Shown piece after piece: positions 52,887 to 61,405 of a DNA stretch of 64,000 bases. Source of the stretch: Lachnospiraceae bacterium (GTDB taxonomy: Bacteria; Bacillota; Clostridia; Lachnospirales; Lachnospiraceae); assembly GCA_022791755.1 (NCBI GenBank), contig JAAVZR010000021.1, forward strand, positions 1 to 64,000, written 5' to 3'. A program made the position numbers and the translations under genes. The notes under the pieces are model-generated. The model was given only the letters and a program-made list of their open reading frames with translations, was not told the origin of the DNA and did not search any database. Every line of letters begins with the position of its first letter. Within the stretch, counting starts at the first letter, position 1.

Positions 52887-54255
52887 TTCCTATTCCGTTC
52901 CCTGCCTCTTTCCTGCTCTCTCTGGTCAGAAAGCCTGCGAATCTTTCATCAGTCCGGCCTTTTGGTCCCTGTCTCCCCTCCCTCTCACTGTGAGCGTCCC
53001 CGGCTCCAAAAGTATCACCAACCGCGCCATGCTCCTGGCTCTCTTAGCTCGTGGCGCCAGCACGCTTAAGAACTGTCTGTTCTCCGACGACTCCAGGCAT
53101 TTTCTCTCCTGTGTCCGTGAGCTGGGGATCACCGCCACCGCCAGCGAAGAGACGCACCAGGTCACCATCTCCGGCTGCGGAGGATGCATTCCCGCAGGGG
53201 AAGCCTCTCTCTATGTGGGAAGCGCCGGGACAGCGGCCCGCTTTCTCACGGCTCTCGCCGGCGTTTCCGAAAGCATCTGCCATATGGACGCCTCCGCCCA
53301 GATGCGAAGACGACCCATGGCTCCCCTTCTGCAAACTCTGAGAGAGCTGGGAGCCCAGATTTCTTGTCACGAAAAAGAGGGATATTTCCCCTTCACCATC
53401 ACCGGTCACGGCTTTCACCGGCAGGAGCTCACCGTGGATATCACCCAGAGCAGCCAGTTTCTCAGCGCACTCCTGATCGCCGCCGCCTGCTCACAGGAAG
53501 AGATACGAATCCGGACCACCGGCCGCCATGGCATGGCTTACATCGCCATGACCATCCGGATGATGGAGCAGTTTGGCGTACATACCATCGAGGAGACGGA
53601 CTCCGAAGCCTTTCGTCTTTTCCGGATCCCCGGCGGCCAGCACTATGAAGCACAGCACTACCAGGTGGAACCGGATGTCTCCGCTGCCTGCTACTTTTAT
53701 GCCCTGGCGCCTCTTCTGGGCATTGATGTGATGGTAAAGGATGTCCATCCTTCTTCCATGCAGGGAGATATCCGGTTTCTGCAACTCTTAGCCGGTATGG
53801 GCTGTACGCTGATCGACACAAAAGAGGGAATCCTGCTAAAAGGGCCGAAGGACGGCTGTTATTCGGGCATCACCGCCGATATGAGCGCCTGCTCCGACCA
53901 GGCCATCACTTTGGCCGCCCTGGCTCCCTTTGCCTCCTCTCCCACCACCATCACCAGCATCGGCCATATCCGTTGTCAGGAAAGCGACCGCCTCACAGCC
54001 ATGGCTACGGAACTGAAACGGATGGGGATTCGCTGTATCGAAAAACCGGACCAGATCACCATCTGGCCCGGCAGCGTCTCCCCGGCCCGTATCCGCACCT
54101 ATGACGATCACCGGATGGCCATGGGCTTTGCCCTGACCGGGCTCAGAGCCCCCGGTATGGTCATAGAGGATCCCGGCTGCTGCCGGAAGACCTTTGAGCA
54201 GTATTTTGATGTGCTGGATAACGTGATCCGCCGTCTCACAGAAGCCACACCCTGA
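52879..54255 (+). CDS. aroA: 3-phosphoshikimate 1-carboxyvinyltransferase (EPSP synthase)
   Basis: The 458-residue enzyme joins PEP and shikimate-3-phosphate. Motifs are VSVPGSKSITNRAMLLALLA near 38, the PEP-site loop VGSAGTAARFLTAL (where E. coli has LGNAGTAMRPLxAAL), DASAQMRRRPMAPLL, and the C-terminal DHRMAMGFAL. It has about 30 extra N-terminal residues compared with most family members. AAGGAG 7 nt upstream, located inside aroE, supports this start. Its 3' end overlaps the convergent moeA gene by 20 bp. Confidence 0.94.
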   Translation: MNDSYSVPCLFPALSGQKACESFISPAFWSLSPLPLTVSVPGSKSITNRAMLLALLARGASTLKNCLFSDDSRHFLSCVRELGITATASEETHQVTISGCGGCIPAGEASLYVGSAGTAARFLTALAGVSESICHMDASAQMRRRPMAPLLQTLRELGAQISCHEKEGYFPFTITGHGFHRQELTVDITQSSQFLSALLIAAACSQEEIRIRTTGRHGMAYIAMTIRMMEQFGVHTIEETDSEAFRLFRIPGGQHYEAQHYQVEPDVSAACYFYALAPLLGIDVMVKDVHPSSMQGDIRFLQLLAGMGCTLIDTKEGILLKGPKDGCYSGITADMSACSDQAITLAALAPFASSPTTITSIGHIRCQESDRLTAMATELKRMGIRCIEKPDQITIWPGSVSPARIRTYDDHRMAMGFALTGLRAPGMVIEDPGCCRKTFEQYFDVLDNVIRRLTEATP

Positions 54256-55465
54256 CCTGGTCGCCGGGTGCCAGAGCTTTCGTCCCCGGCGCAATATCCA
54301 CCAGGCAGTTGCAGCCCTTCATGGAGCTTAATACCCCGGACGAGTGAAGGCCGTCAGGCAGGCACACCTTTCCGCCGCCGTATATGGCACGGATGAAACG
54401 CCGTCCGCGGCTCTCCTTCGGAAATGAAGATTCCATGATGCCGGATACCACCTGCACTTGCAGGGAGGGATCGTTTGTCAGCCTGGCCAGCATGGGGCGC
54501 ACTAACAGCTCCAGGTTTGTGATCGCGCCGAAGGGATTTCCCGACAGACTGATTACCGGAATCCCATGATACAGCGAACAGATCGTAGGCGTCCCCGGTT
54601 TTAAGCGCACACGCCAGAACAGCTTCACCGCGCCTAAAAGAGGCAGCGCCTCATGCAGGATATCCTTCTTCCCCACGGAGACACCTCCTGTGGTCAGGAT
54701 CAGATCCGCTCCCCGGTCAGCCGCCCGCTTCACCTGTTCCGCCACCTTCATGGCGTCGTCTCCCGTGCTCTCCACCCACATTGCCTCACAGCCCAGCTCC
54801 TTTAACCGGGCCTCCAGAAGAAAACGGTTGCTGTTATAGATCCGGCCGGGAAGCAGCGGTGTCCCCGGCAGCGTGACCTCATCGCCGGTGGTAATCAGAG
54901 CGATCCTCGGACGCCGGTACACCGGTACCTTCTCACAGCCCATCCCGGCCAGGTTGCCGGTTTCGATATAACCCAGCTTCTCTCCGGCTTTCATCATCTG
55001 TGTCCCGGCCTTAAAATCTTCACCCCGGTCACAGTAATTGTCATGGACGGAGACCTCCTCGTATATCTCTACCGTACTCTCGCCGTAATTGGTGCTCTCC
55101 TGGCGCAGACAGCAGTCACAGCCTGCCGGAATGGCAGCGCCCGTCATGATGCGCACTGCCTCTCCCGGCCGGATCTCCCGCTCGGAATACTGGCCGGCGT
55201 CGATCTCCTCCACCACCTTTAACAGAACCGGATGATTCCTGTCTGCCCCCTTCGTATCCGCCGCCCGGCACGCATAGCCGTCGACTGGGGAGCGGTCAAA
55301 GGGCGGATTATCAAACTGCGCCTCCATATCCTGCGCCAGAATCCGGCCCAGGCAATCCGACAGCTTCACCCATTCCACGTCCCGGACCGGCTCCGTGATA
55401 TCCGTCACACAGGCTACCGCTTCCTCCAGGGTAAGTCCTTCCCGGTAACTATGTCTCTCTTTCAT
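54236..55465 (-). CDS. moeA: molybdopterin molybdotransferase MoeA
   Basis: The 409-residue enzyme inserts molybdenum into adenylylated molybdopterin. The start MKERHSYREGLTLEEAVACV at 55465 has GGAG 6 nt upstream. Motifs are FDNPPFDRSPVDGYA near 55, IMTGAAIPAGCDC, ITTGDEV near 195, ILTTGGVSVGKKDI near 258 and SLSGNPFGAITNLELLV. It starts 1 nt after the stop of the preceding molybdopterin-binding gene. It is the last gene of the cofactor cluster and meets aroA tail to tail with a 20-bp overlap and no visible terminator. Confidence 0.95.
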   Translation of the reverse strand: MKERHSYREGLTLEEAVACVTDITEPVRDVEWVKLSDCLGRILAQDMEAQFDNPPFDRSPVDGYACRAADTKGADRNHPVLLKVVEEIDAGQYSEREIRPGEAVRIMTGAAIPAGCDCCLRQESTNYGESTVEIYEEVSVHDNYCDRGEDFKAGTQMMKAGEKLGYIETGNLAGMGCEKVPVYRRPRIALITTGDEVTLPGTPLLPGRIYNSNRFLLEARLKELGCEAMWVESTGDDAMKVAEQVKRAADRGADLILTTGGVSVGKKDILHEALPLLGAVKLFWRVRLKPGTPTICSLYHGIPVISLSGNPFGAITNLELLVRPMLARLTNDPSLQVQVVSGIMESSFPKESRGRRFIRAIYGGGKVCLPDGLHSSGVLSSMKGCNCLVDIAPGTKALAPGDQVRVWLL

Positions 55466-55466
55466 C

Positions 55467-56492
55467 TCAGACTCCTTTGCCGAAACCGCAGTTGGGATAA
55501 TGGCAGACCTCACAGCCCAGACACAGGCCGCCGTTTCCCAGATGGGCCAGCTCCTTCTTCGTCACAGGCACACCGGCCGCTATCCGGGGCAATACCAGAT
55601 CAAATATGGTGGCCTTGGCATACATGACGCAGCCCGGAAGTCCCATGACCGGCGTACCATCCTCAAAATACCCCAGCAAGAACATGGCTCCCGGCAGTAC
55701 CGGCGCCCCGTAGGTCACAATCCTGGCTCCGGTATCGCGGATCGCTCCCGGCGTCAGATCATCCGGATCCACACTCATTCCACCGGTACACACAATCATG
55801 TCCGCCCCCTGTTCTCTGCATGAGAGGATGGAAGCGGTGATCTTCTCCTTATCGTCATTTACCGTGATATGAGTACAGACCTCGATACCAAAAGCCGCCA
55901 GCTTTTCCACGATTACCGGCGTAAACGTATCCTGAATCCGGCCATAGAAGACCTCGCTGCCTGTGGTCACAATCCCGGCTTTCCATTTTTTGAATGGGAC
56001 CAGGCGGGCCAGAGGCTCCTCTCCTGCTGCCTGCCTTACCTGCTCCAGCTTCTCCTTCCCGATGACCAGCGGAATCACCCGGGTGCCCAGAAGCTTATCG
56101 CCCTTTTTTACCGCCGTATTGGTGTGACGGCTGGCAATCATGATCTCATCGATCTCATTGATCGCGTTCAGGCGCCCTGTATCGATCTGAAACAGTCCGT
56201 CGCACTGGGCCGACAGCTCGATCTTTCCCTCCTTCACCGGGCTGGCTGTCATATGCTCATTCTGACAGACCTGACGCAAAATCTCCGCTGCCTCGTTCTC
56301 ATGCAAGGTATTCTCATCCTTCTCCCAGATGTAGAGATGATCCTTGCCCAGGGACAAAAGCACCGGGATGTCCTCCTCCGTCACCACATGCCCCTTGCGA
56401 AAAGCCGTGTCCTTGACCACATCTTTTACAATACGAGTGATATCATGACAGAGGACATGGCCCACCGCATCCGTCGTATTGATCCGTTTCAT
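55467..56492 (-). CDS. molybdopterin-binding protein with C-terminal Cys motif
   Basis: The 341-residue protein starts MKRINTTDAVGHVLCHDITR at 56492 with GAGGAGGAG upstream. Residues about 160-300 are a MoaB/MogA/MoeA-type molybdopterin-binding domain (AGIVTTGSEVFYG, MIVCTGGMSVDPDDLTPGAI, PVMGLPGCVMY). The N-terminal half resembles the MoeA-like pre-domain of related clostridial proteins. The C-terminus GLCLGCEVCHYPNCGFGKG has Cys spacing CxxCxxCxxxxC, apt to bind iron-sulfur or zinc. Exact function is unknown; it lies between mogA/moaB and moeA, so it probably helps cofactor maturation or delivery. Confidence 0.82.
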   Translation of the reverse strand: MKRINTTDAVGHVLCHDITRIVKDVVKDTAFRKGHVVTEEDIPVLLSLGKDHLYIWEKDENTLHENEAAEILRQVCQNEHMTASPVKEGKIELSAQCDGLFQIDTGRLNAINEIDEIMIASRHTNTAVKKGDKLLGTRVIPLVIGKEKLEQVRQAAGEEPLARLVPFKKWKAGIVTTGSEVFYGRIQDTFTPVIVEKLAAFGIEVCTHITVNDDKEKITASILSCREQGADMIVCTGGMSVDPDDLTPGAIRDTGARIVTYGAPVLPGAMFLLGYFEDGTPVMGLPGCVMYAKATIFDLVLPRIAAGVPVTKKELAHLGNGGLCLGCEVCHYPNCGFGKGV

Positions 56493-56517
56493 TTTTCTGC
56501 TCCTCCTCGCCGCATTT

Positions 56518-57015
56518 TTATGTCCTGGCACAATTTCCGGTCTGTCCGGTCAGAATCTCCAGCCCGTGTTCCAGCTGCGGAATGATATATTCCAGACACT
56601 CCCGCACTGCCTTGGGGCTGCCGGGCAGATTGACAATCAGAGTCGATTTGCGGATTCCCGCCGCCGCCCGGGTCAGCATCGCCCGTTCGGTAAAGCGCAT
56701 ACTGTAAGCTCTCATGGCCTCAGGAATCCCGGGCACCTGGCGCTCCGTCACCGCCAGTGTGGCCTCCGGCATACAGTCCCGCGCAGAAAAACCGGTGCCG
56801 CCGGTGGTCAGGATCAGATCAGCCTCCCCCTCGTCGGCGATACGCGCCATTTCTTTGCTCAAAAGTTCCCTGTCATCAGGCAGCAGTATCATGCAGGCGA
56901 CCTCGTATCCGTTCTCTGTCAGAATATCCCGTATCACAGGACCGCTCTTATCCTCCCGCTCTCCGGCATAGCCGGAATCGCTGGACGTGATGACCGCCGC
57001 TCTCATCTTACCCAT
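56518..57015 (-). CDS. MogA/MoaB-type molybdopterin adenylyltransferase
   Basis: The 165-residue protein has ITSSDSGYAGEREDKSGP near 9, the catalytic LILTTGGTGFSARDCMPEAT near 68, and IVNLPGSPKAVRECL near 126. It would adenylylate molybdopterin before MoeA acts. AGGAGG is 6 nt before ATG. It follows moaA by 2 nt. MogA and MoaB cannot be separated by sequence alone here. Confidence 0.92.
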   Translation of the reverse strand: MGKMRAAVITSSDSGYAGEREDKSGPVIRDILTENGYEVACMILLPDDRELLSKEMARIADEGEADLILTTGGTGFSARDCMPEATLAVTERQVPGIPEAMRAYSMRFTERAMLTRAAAGIRKSTLIVNLPGSPKAVRECLEYIIPQLEHGLEILTGQTGNCART

Positions 57016-57017
57016 CT

Positions 57018-57995
57018 TCAGCCTCCTATCTGGGACATGGCCCGCATCTCTTCTTCGCTGTCTTCCTTTTTCTCCAGAAAATGATGGCTTAAAGGCTTAT
57101 GTAAAATAGCGTCGCCGATGGCCGCCTTCAGCTCATCCTCTTCACACCCTGAGCGCAGCATGGCCCGCAGGTCATACCCGGTATCGTACTGGAGACAGGT
57201 CTTCAAAAATCCCTCCGCCGTCAGCCTTACCCGGTTACACTGTTCGCAGAACTTATGGCTGATGGAGCTGACGAAGCCGATCTTTCCGGCAAATCCCTCC
57301 AGCGAATAGTAGTGACTGGGACCGTTGCCCAGTCTGCCCTCATAGGGTGTCATGGGCCCATAGGCCCTCTCTAACACCGCCCGGATCTCATCCTCACTGC
57401 AGAAGGTAAACTGCCTTCCATACCCGATCGGCATCATCTCGATGAACCGCACATGAATGGGATGCTCCTTTGCAAAGCCTGCCAGAGCCGTCAGGTTCTC
57501 CTCCTGCGTCTTAACCGGCACACAGTTGATCTTCAAAGGAATATGAGGATATTTCAGAGCCTCTGAAATCCCTTCCAGAACCTGCTTCAGCTTATCGCTG
57601 CGGGTCACCTCCTGGTACTGCTTCTCATCCAGCGTATCCAGACTGATATTGATGGCGTCCACACCGGCCCCGGCCAGCTTCGCCATCTGATCCTTTAAAA
57701 GAATCCCGTTGGTGGTCAGCGTCACCTTCTCGATGCCGGGGATCTCCTTCAGCTTGCCGATTAACACATCATTATCCCGGCGCACCAAAGGCTCTCCCCC
57801 GGTCACCTTAATCTTCTTTAATCCCATCTGCGCCATCAGCGTACAGACTGTCACAATCTCATCAAAGGTAAGAATCTCCTCATGGGACAGCGGCCGTAAC
57901 CCTTCCTCGGGCATACAGTAGACGCAGCGCAGATTACAGCGGTCGGTGATCGATATCCGGATATAGTCGATATCCCGGCCCGTCTGGTCTCTCAT
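57018..57995 (-). CDS. moaA: GTP 3',8-cyclase MoaA
   Basis: The 325-residue radical-SAM enzyme starts MRDQTGRDIDYIRISITDRC with the cluster motif CNLRCVYCMPEEG. It has GGEPLVRRD, the second cluster Cys residues in CEQCNRVRLTAEGFLKTC, and ends in the family's Gly-Gly (SQIGG). It makes the first intermediate of molybdenum cofactor from GTP, together with MoaC. Its start overlaps moaC by 4 nt. Confidence 0.97.
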   Translation of the reverse strand: MRDQTGRDIDYIRISITDRCNLRCVYCMPEEGLRPLSHEEILTFDEIVTVCTLMAQMGLKKIKVTGGEPLVRRDNDVLIGKLKEIPGIEKVTLTTNGILLKDQMAKLAGAGVDAINISLDTLDEKQYQEVTRSDKLKQVLEGISEALKYPHIPLKINCVPVKTQEENLTALAGFAKEHPIHVRFIEMMPIGYGRQFTFCSEDEIRAVLERAYGPMTPYEGRLGNGPSHYYSLEGFAGKIGFVSSISHKFCEQCNRVRLTAEGFLKTCLQYDTGYDLRAMLRSGCEEDELKAAIGDAILHKPLSHHFLEKKEDSEEEMRAMSQIGG

Positions 57996-58495
57996 GACCT
58001 TCCCACCTCCTTCTCCACAGGATTTACGAAATGGCCGCTCTTTCCGCCGGATTTCTCCACCAGACGGATATCCGTGAGCTCCATGGTCTTATCGATGGCC
58101 TTACACATATCGTATATGGTCAGAAGCGTCACCGTGACTCCGGTGAGAGCCTCCATCTCCACGCCGGTCTGCCCCTCCGTCTTCACGGTACAGACCGCTG
58201 TGATCACACCATTTTCCTCGTCGGTCACAAAATCCACACTGCATTTTCTGACCAAAAGCGTATGGCACATGGGAATCAGCGAGGCGGTCTGCTTGACTCC
58301 CATGATTCCCGCCACCCGGGCCACTCCCAGCACGTCCCCTTTCTTTACGCTTCCTTCCAGCACTGCCTTCATAACGGCAGGCCCCACCCGGATGCTCCCT
58401 CTGGCCACGGCGGTTCTCACCGTCATGGGCTTACCGGAGACATCCACCATGACGGCATTTCCTTCTCCGTCAAAATGTGTCAATCCATTATCCAT
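57992..58495 (-). CDS. moaC: cyclic pyranopterin monophosphate synthase MoaC
   Basis: The 167-residue enzyme starts MDNGLTHFDGEGNAVMVDVS at 58495, preceded by GGAGG about 10 nt away. It has the catalytic segments LIPMCHTLLV and EMEALTGVTVTLLTIYDMCK with conserved Lys and Asp, and KSGGKSGHF at the end. It completes the MoaA product to cPMP. It heads the biosynthetic genes; a terminator at 58529-58554 separates it from modC. Confidence 0.96.
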   Translation of the reverse strand: MDNGLTHFDGEGNAVMVDVSGKPMTVRTAVARGSIRVGPAVMKAVLEGSVKKGDVLGVARVAGIMGVKQTASLIPMCHTLLVRKCSVDFVTDEENGVITAVCTVKTEGQTGVEMEALTGVTVTLLTIYDMCKAIDKTMELTDIRLVEKSGGKSGHFVNPVEKEVGRS

Positions 58496-58528
58496 TCCGT
58501 CTCTTCCTCCCCTTTGCGTTTTGCGCAT

Positions 58529-58554
58529 AAAAAGCCCCCGGCCTGTCAGGCCGG
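58529..58554 (-). terminator. terminator between modABC and moaC
   Basis: CCGGCC (58549-58554 on the minus strand) pairs with GGCCGG (58538-58543) around a 5-nt loop, then GGGCTTTTT. It lies 90 bp after the modC stop and 34 bp upstream of moaC. Confidence 0.65.
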
Positions 58555-58643
58555 AAAGCTCTGCTTATAATTTATCATTCTGCGGTCGCTATGTCAATGA
58601 TTCCGGCACACATTATTCGCACAAAAAAATATCGGCGTTGCGG

Positions 58644-59720
58644 TCAGGACATAAACAGCAGAATATCCCGGGGTGCAATCCCCACAAACAGCCTCTGCCC
58701 CTCTCTGAGAGACGCTGCCTCCTCCTTGGAAAGCTCCAGGCGGATCCGGGGCTGTCTGCGGTCCCCGCTTTCCATGATCTCTCCATCCGCCGGCCGTACC
58801 ATGACGACGGTGGAGAACACATTGTCAATCAGGCGGGTCACCACGCATTCCATCCTGTTCTCCCCCGCCTCCCCGGCCAGATAAAAATAATGGCTGCGCG
58901 CCCCCAGATACCGCACATCGTCCGGCACCGGCCGGCCACATTCCAGCACCGTCCCCCAGTCCTTGGCTTCCACCTTTGTCTGCCCTGCCTTCGCCGCCAG
59001 AGAATAGTTCTTACATCCGCTCAGAAGTGCCGCTGCCCGGGTGGGCGGCGCCTCAAACAGCTGCCGCACCGCTATACAGGGCTCTGCATGTCCCTCGGAG
59101 ATCACGCAGACATGGCTGCACAGACGGCTCACCTCATCCCGGCTGTGAGACACCAGAAGGACCGGTCCGCCGAATTCCCTTAATCTCTCCGAAAGCTCCA
59201 GCTCCAGCTCCCATCTCAGATAGCCGTCCAGAGCTGAGAAGGGCTCGTCCAGCAGAAGAAGCTTCGGCCTGGATAAGAGGATCCTGGCCAACGCCACCCT
59301 CTGCTGCTGCCCGCCGGACAGCTGAGCCGGGCGATGCTTCTCCAGCCCTGTCAGATAAAAACGCCGCAGCATTTCTCCTACGGCCTCCTTCTTCCGGGAC
59401 CGGTCCTTCTCCCGGCACAGACCCGCCGTCAGATTCTGCTCCACCGTCATGTTGGGAAAGAGCGCATAGCTCTGAAACAGAAGCCCCACCTGTCTCTGCT
59501 GGGGAGGCAGGTTAATACGGCGCTTTGAGTCAAACAACGTCACGCCGTTCAATACGATATGTCCCTCGTCCGGCGTCAGCACCCCGGCAATGCAGCGAAG
59601 CGTCATGCTCTTGCCGCAGCCGGACGCCCCCAAAAGGCCCGTCACATGATCGCCCGCCTCAAACTCCACATCCAGTGTGAAATTTCCCAGATTCTTCCTT
59701 ATCCGTACTGACAATGACAT
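58644..59720 (-). CDS. modC: molybdate ABC transporter ATPase ModC
   Basis: The 358-residue ATPase starts MSLSVRIRKNLGNFTLDVEF at 59720, with GGGAGG 10 nt upstream. It has Walker A GASGCGKSMTL, signature LSGGQQQRVAL, Walker B LLLLDEPFSALDG, H-loop VSHSRDE, and a C-terminal MOP/TOBE-like domain (about 285-358) typical of ModC. The start is 1 nt after the modB stop. It powers molybdate import. Confidence 0.93.
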   Translation of the reverse strand: MSLSVRIRKNLGNFTLDVEFEAGDHVTGLLGASGCGKSMTLRCIAGVLTPDEGHIVLNGVTLFDSKRRINLPPQQRQVGLLFQSYALFPNMTVEQNLTAGLCREKDRSRKKEAVGEMLRRFYLTGLEKHRPAQLSGGQQQRVALARILLSRPKLLLLDEPFSALDGYLRWELELELSERLREFGGPVLLVSHSRDEVSRLCSHVCVISEGHAEPCIAVRQLFEAPPTRAAALLSGCKNYSLAAKAGQTKVEAKDWGTVLECGRPVPDDVRYLGARSHYFYLAGEAGENRMECVVTRLIDNVFSTVVMVRPADGEIMESGDRRQPRIRLELSKEEAASLREGQRLFVGIAPRDILLFMS

Positions 59721-59721
59721 G

Positions 59722-60387
59722 TTATCTGCCCCTCCCGCCGCTTCGCTCCAGCATGTTGACTGCCAAAAGCACCACCGCCGAAATCGCCACATTCACCATA
59801 ACCCAGCGAAATGCCAGCGCGTCATCCCCCGTGCGCCACAGCTGATATACCGTGGTGGAGATCGTCGCCGTCCTTCCCGGCGTATATCCGGCGATCATGC
59901 TGGTAGCTCCGTATTCCCCCAGCGCCCTGGCAAAGGCCAGCACCGTACCGGCCAGGATCCCCTGGCGGCAGGCCGGCATACGGATACGCCAGAAAATATA
60001 GCTGCCGGACAGCCCTAAGGTCTTAGCCGAGTCGGCCAGCGTCTCGTCGAAACTCTCAAAGGCTCCTCTGGCCGTTCTGTACATCAGGGGAAAAGCCACC
60101 ACAGCCGCAGCAAAGACTCCGGAATACCAGGTCATCGCTACCCGGAGCCCCCACGTACCCTCCAGCCAGCTGCCCAGAGGACGCCGCGGCCCCAGCAAAA
60201 GCAGCAGAAAATACCCCACCACCGTAGGCGGCAATACCAGAGGAAGCGTCAGCACCACATCCAGGATTCCCTTCACCACACGATTCAGCCGGGCCACATA
60301 GTAGGCTGCCAGAATCCCCGCAAAAAACACCAGCACGCAGGCGATGGCAGCGATCCGCAATGAATTGAACAGAGGAAACCAGTCCAT
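59722..60387 (-). CDS. modB: molybdate ABC transporter permease ModB
   Basis: The 221-residue protein has about five or six membrane segments and the EAA-loop segment ARALGEYGATSMIAGYTPGR that contacts ModC. VLPPTVVGYFLLLLLG near 50 is typical of ModB. It follows modA by 3 nt and precedes modC by 1 nt. Confidence 0.95.
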   Translation of the reverse strand: MDWFPLFNSLRIAAIACVLVFFAGILAAYYVARLNRVVKGILDVVLTLPLVLPPTVVGYFLLLLLGPRRPLGSWLEGTWGLRVAMTWYSGVFAAAVVAFPLMYRTARGAFESFDETLADSAKTLGLSGSYIFWRIRMPACRQGILAGTVLAFARALGEYGATSMIAGYTPGRTATISTTVYQLWRTGDDALAFRWVMVNVAISAVVLLAVNMLERSGGRGR

Positions 60388-60390
60388 GCG

Positions 60391-61284
60391 CTACTCCTGT
60401 CCGGCCATGGAAAAACCGGCCTCTTCAAACACGGCACGGCACGGCGGCGTTTCCAGATATTCCAGAAATGCCCGGGCCTCCTCCAGGCTGGCGCCGGATT
60501 TCAACACGGCTGCCGGATAGATGACCGGTCTGCACATACCGGGCGCGGCCTCATCCACCACAGTAAGGCCTGCCGCACAGGCATCGGTGGCATAGATAAT
60601 CCCGCAGTCCACCACCGCTTCACTCACCTGTGTTGTCACTTCCTTCACATTGGAACCGTATGTAATCTTGCCGTCGGCCTCCAGCCGGTCCAGAATCCCC
60701 ATCCCGCTCAGCATTTCCGTGGAATACTGTCCCACCGGTACATCGTCGTTGCCCAGGCAGATCCGGGCCGGTCCGTCCCCCGCCAAATCGTCAAAGGAAT
60801 GAATCTCTGCCGGATTGCCCTCCGGGACTACCAGCACCACCTTATTTTCCAGAAGGTCGATCCGGGATCCTTCCAGAACAAAATCCAGTCCCTGGGGATT
60901 TACATCTTTCGCCTTCGCCCCGTCCAGCTGGTCCATCTGCTTCTGAGCCGCTGAGATAAACACATCGCAGAGCGCCCCCTCCTCGATCTGTGTTTTCAGC
61001 GTTCCGGACGAGTCAAAATTAAAGACTAGCGTCACATGAGGCGCTGCCTGGCTGTAGAGCTTTTGGATTTCAGTCAGCGTCTCCGTCATCGAAGCCGCCG
61101 CGAAGACGATCAGCTCCGTCTCCTGCGCCGTTTCTGTCTGTGCCGGACCGGCGGGCCATGACACTTCCACATCCGCCGTCGTATTCTCCGGTCCCCTCTG
61201 ACAGCCTGCCAAAAAAACGGTCAAAAATACCAACGCCAGAACTATCGCCGTTCTTTTTATCTTTTCTTCTGTCTTTCTTCCCAT
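60391..61284 (-). CDS. modA: molybdate-binding lipoprotein ModA
   Basis: The 297-residue protein has a signal peptide ending VFLTVFLAGC (lipobox, Cys near 28). The periplasmic-binding fold carries LIVFAAASMTETLTEIQKL, FNFDSSGTLKTQIEEGA, NPAEIHSFDDLA and YATDACAAG, matching ModA substrate-binding segments. It is anchored outside the membrane and hands molybdate or tungstate to ModBC. A perfect palindrome resembling a ModE site lies over its promoter. Confidence 0.95.
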   Translation of the reverse strand: MGRKTEEKIKRTAIVLALVFLTVFLAGCQRGPENTTADVEVSWPAGPAQTETAQETELIVFAAASMTETLTEIQKLYSQAAPHVTLVFNFDSSGTLKTQIEEGALCDVFISAAQKQMDQLDGAKAKDVNPQGLDFVLEGSRIDLLENKVVLVVPEGNPAEIHSFDDLAGDGPARICLGNDDVPVGQYSTEMLSGMGILDRLEADGKITYGSNVKEVTTQVSEAVVDCGIIYATDACAAGLTVVDEAAPGMCRPVIYPAAVLKSGASLEEARAFLEYLETPPCRAVFEEAGFSMAGQE

Positions 61285-61307
61285 CTCTTTTCCGTCACCT
61301 TCCTTTT

Positions 61308-61337
61308 CGTTATTTTTCTCAAAAAATAACGACTATA
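61308..61337 (-). promoter_or_regulatory. palindromic operator at the modABC promoter (ModE-box-like)
   Basis: CGTTATTTTT (61308-61317) and AAAAATAACG (61322-61331) are perfect 10-bp inverted arms around CTCA. A -10-like TATAGT on the minus strand (61332-61337) abuts the palindrome, so transcription would begin within it and a bound protein would block it. The CGTTAT...ATAACG ends match proteobacterial ModE boxes as I remember them. The modA start is 23 bp downstream. The regulator gene is not in the window. Confidence 0.6.
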
Positions 61338-61356
61338 TGATCAGAATATCACAAAT

Positions 61357-61382
61357 CCCCCGGACTGTCAACCAGCCGGGGG
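61357..61382 (-). terminator. terminator after the YgjV-GNAT gene
   Basis: CCCCCGG (61357-61363) pairs with CCGGGGG (61376-61382) around a 12-nt loop. The T tracts are short (ATTTG on the minus strand, ATTTTCC on the plus strand). It lies 24 bp past the gene stop and just upstream of the modA promoter. Confidence 0.55.
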
Positions 61383-61405
61383 ATTTTCCATGTCTGTTCT
61401 GCCTT

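Noticed and set aside
61332-61382. A full consensus promoter for modA
   Set aside because: Only the -10-like TATAGT is convincing; the expected -35 position falls beside a terminator stem with no match.
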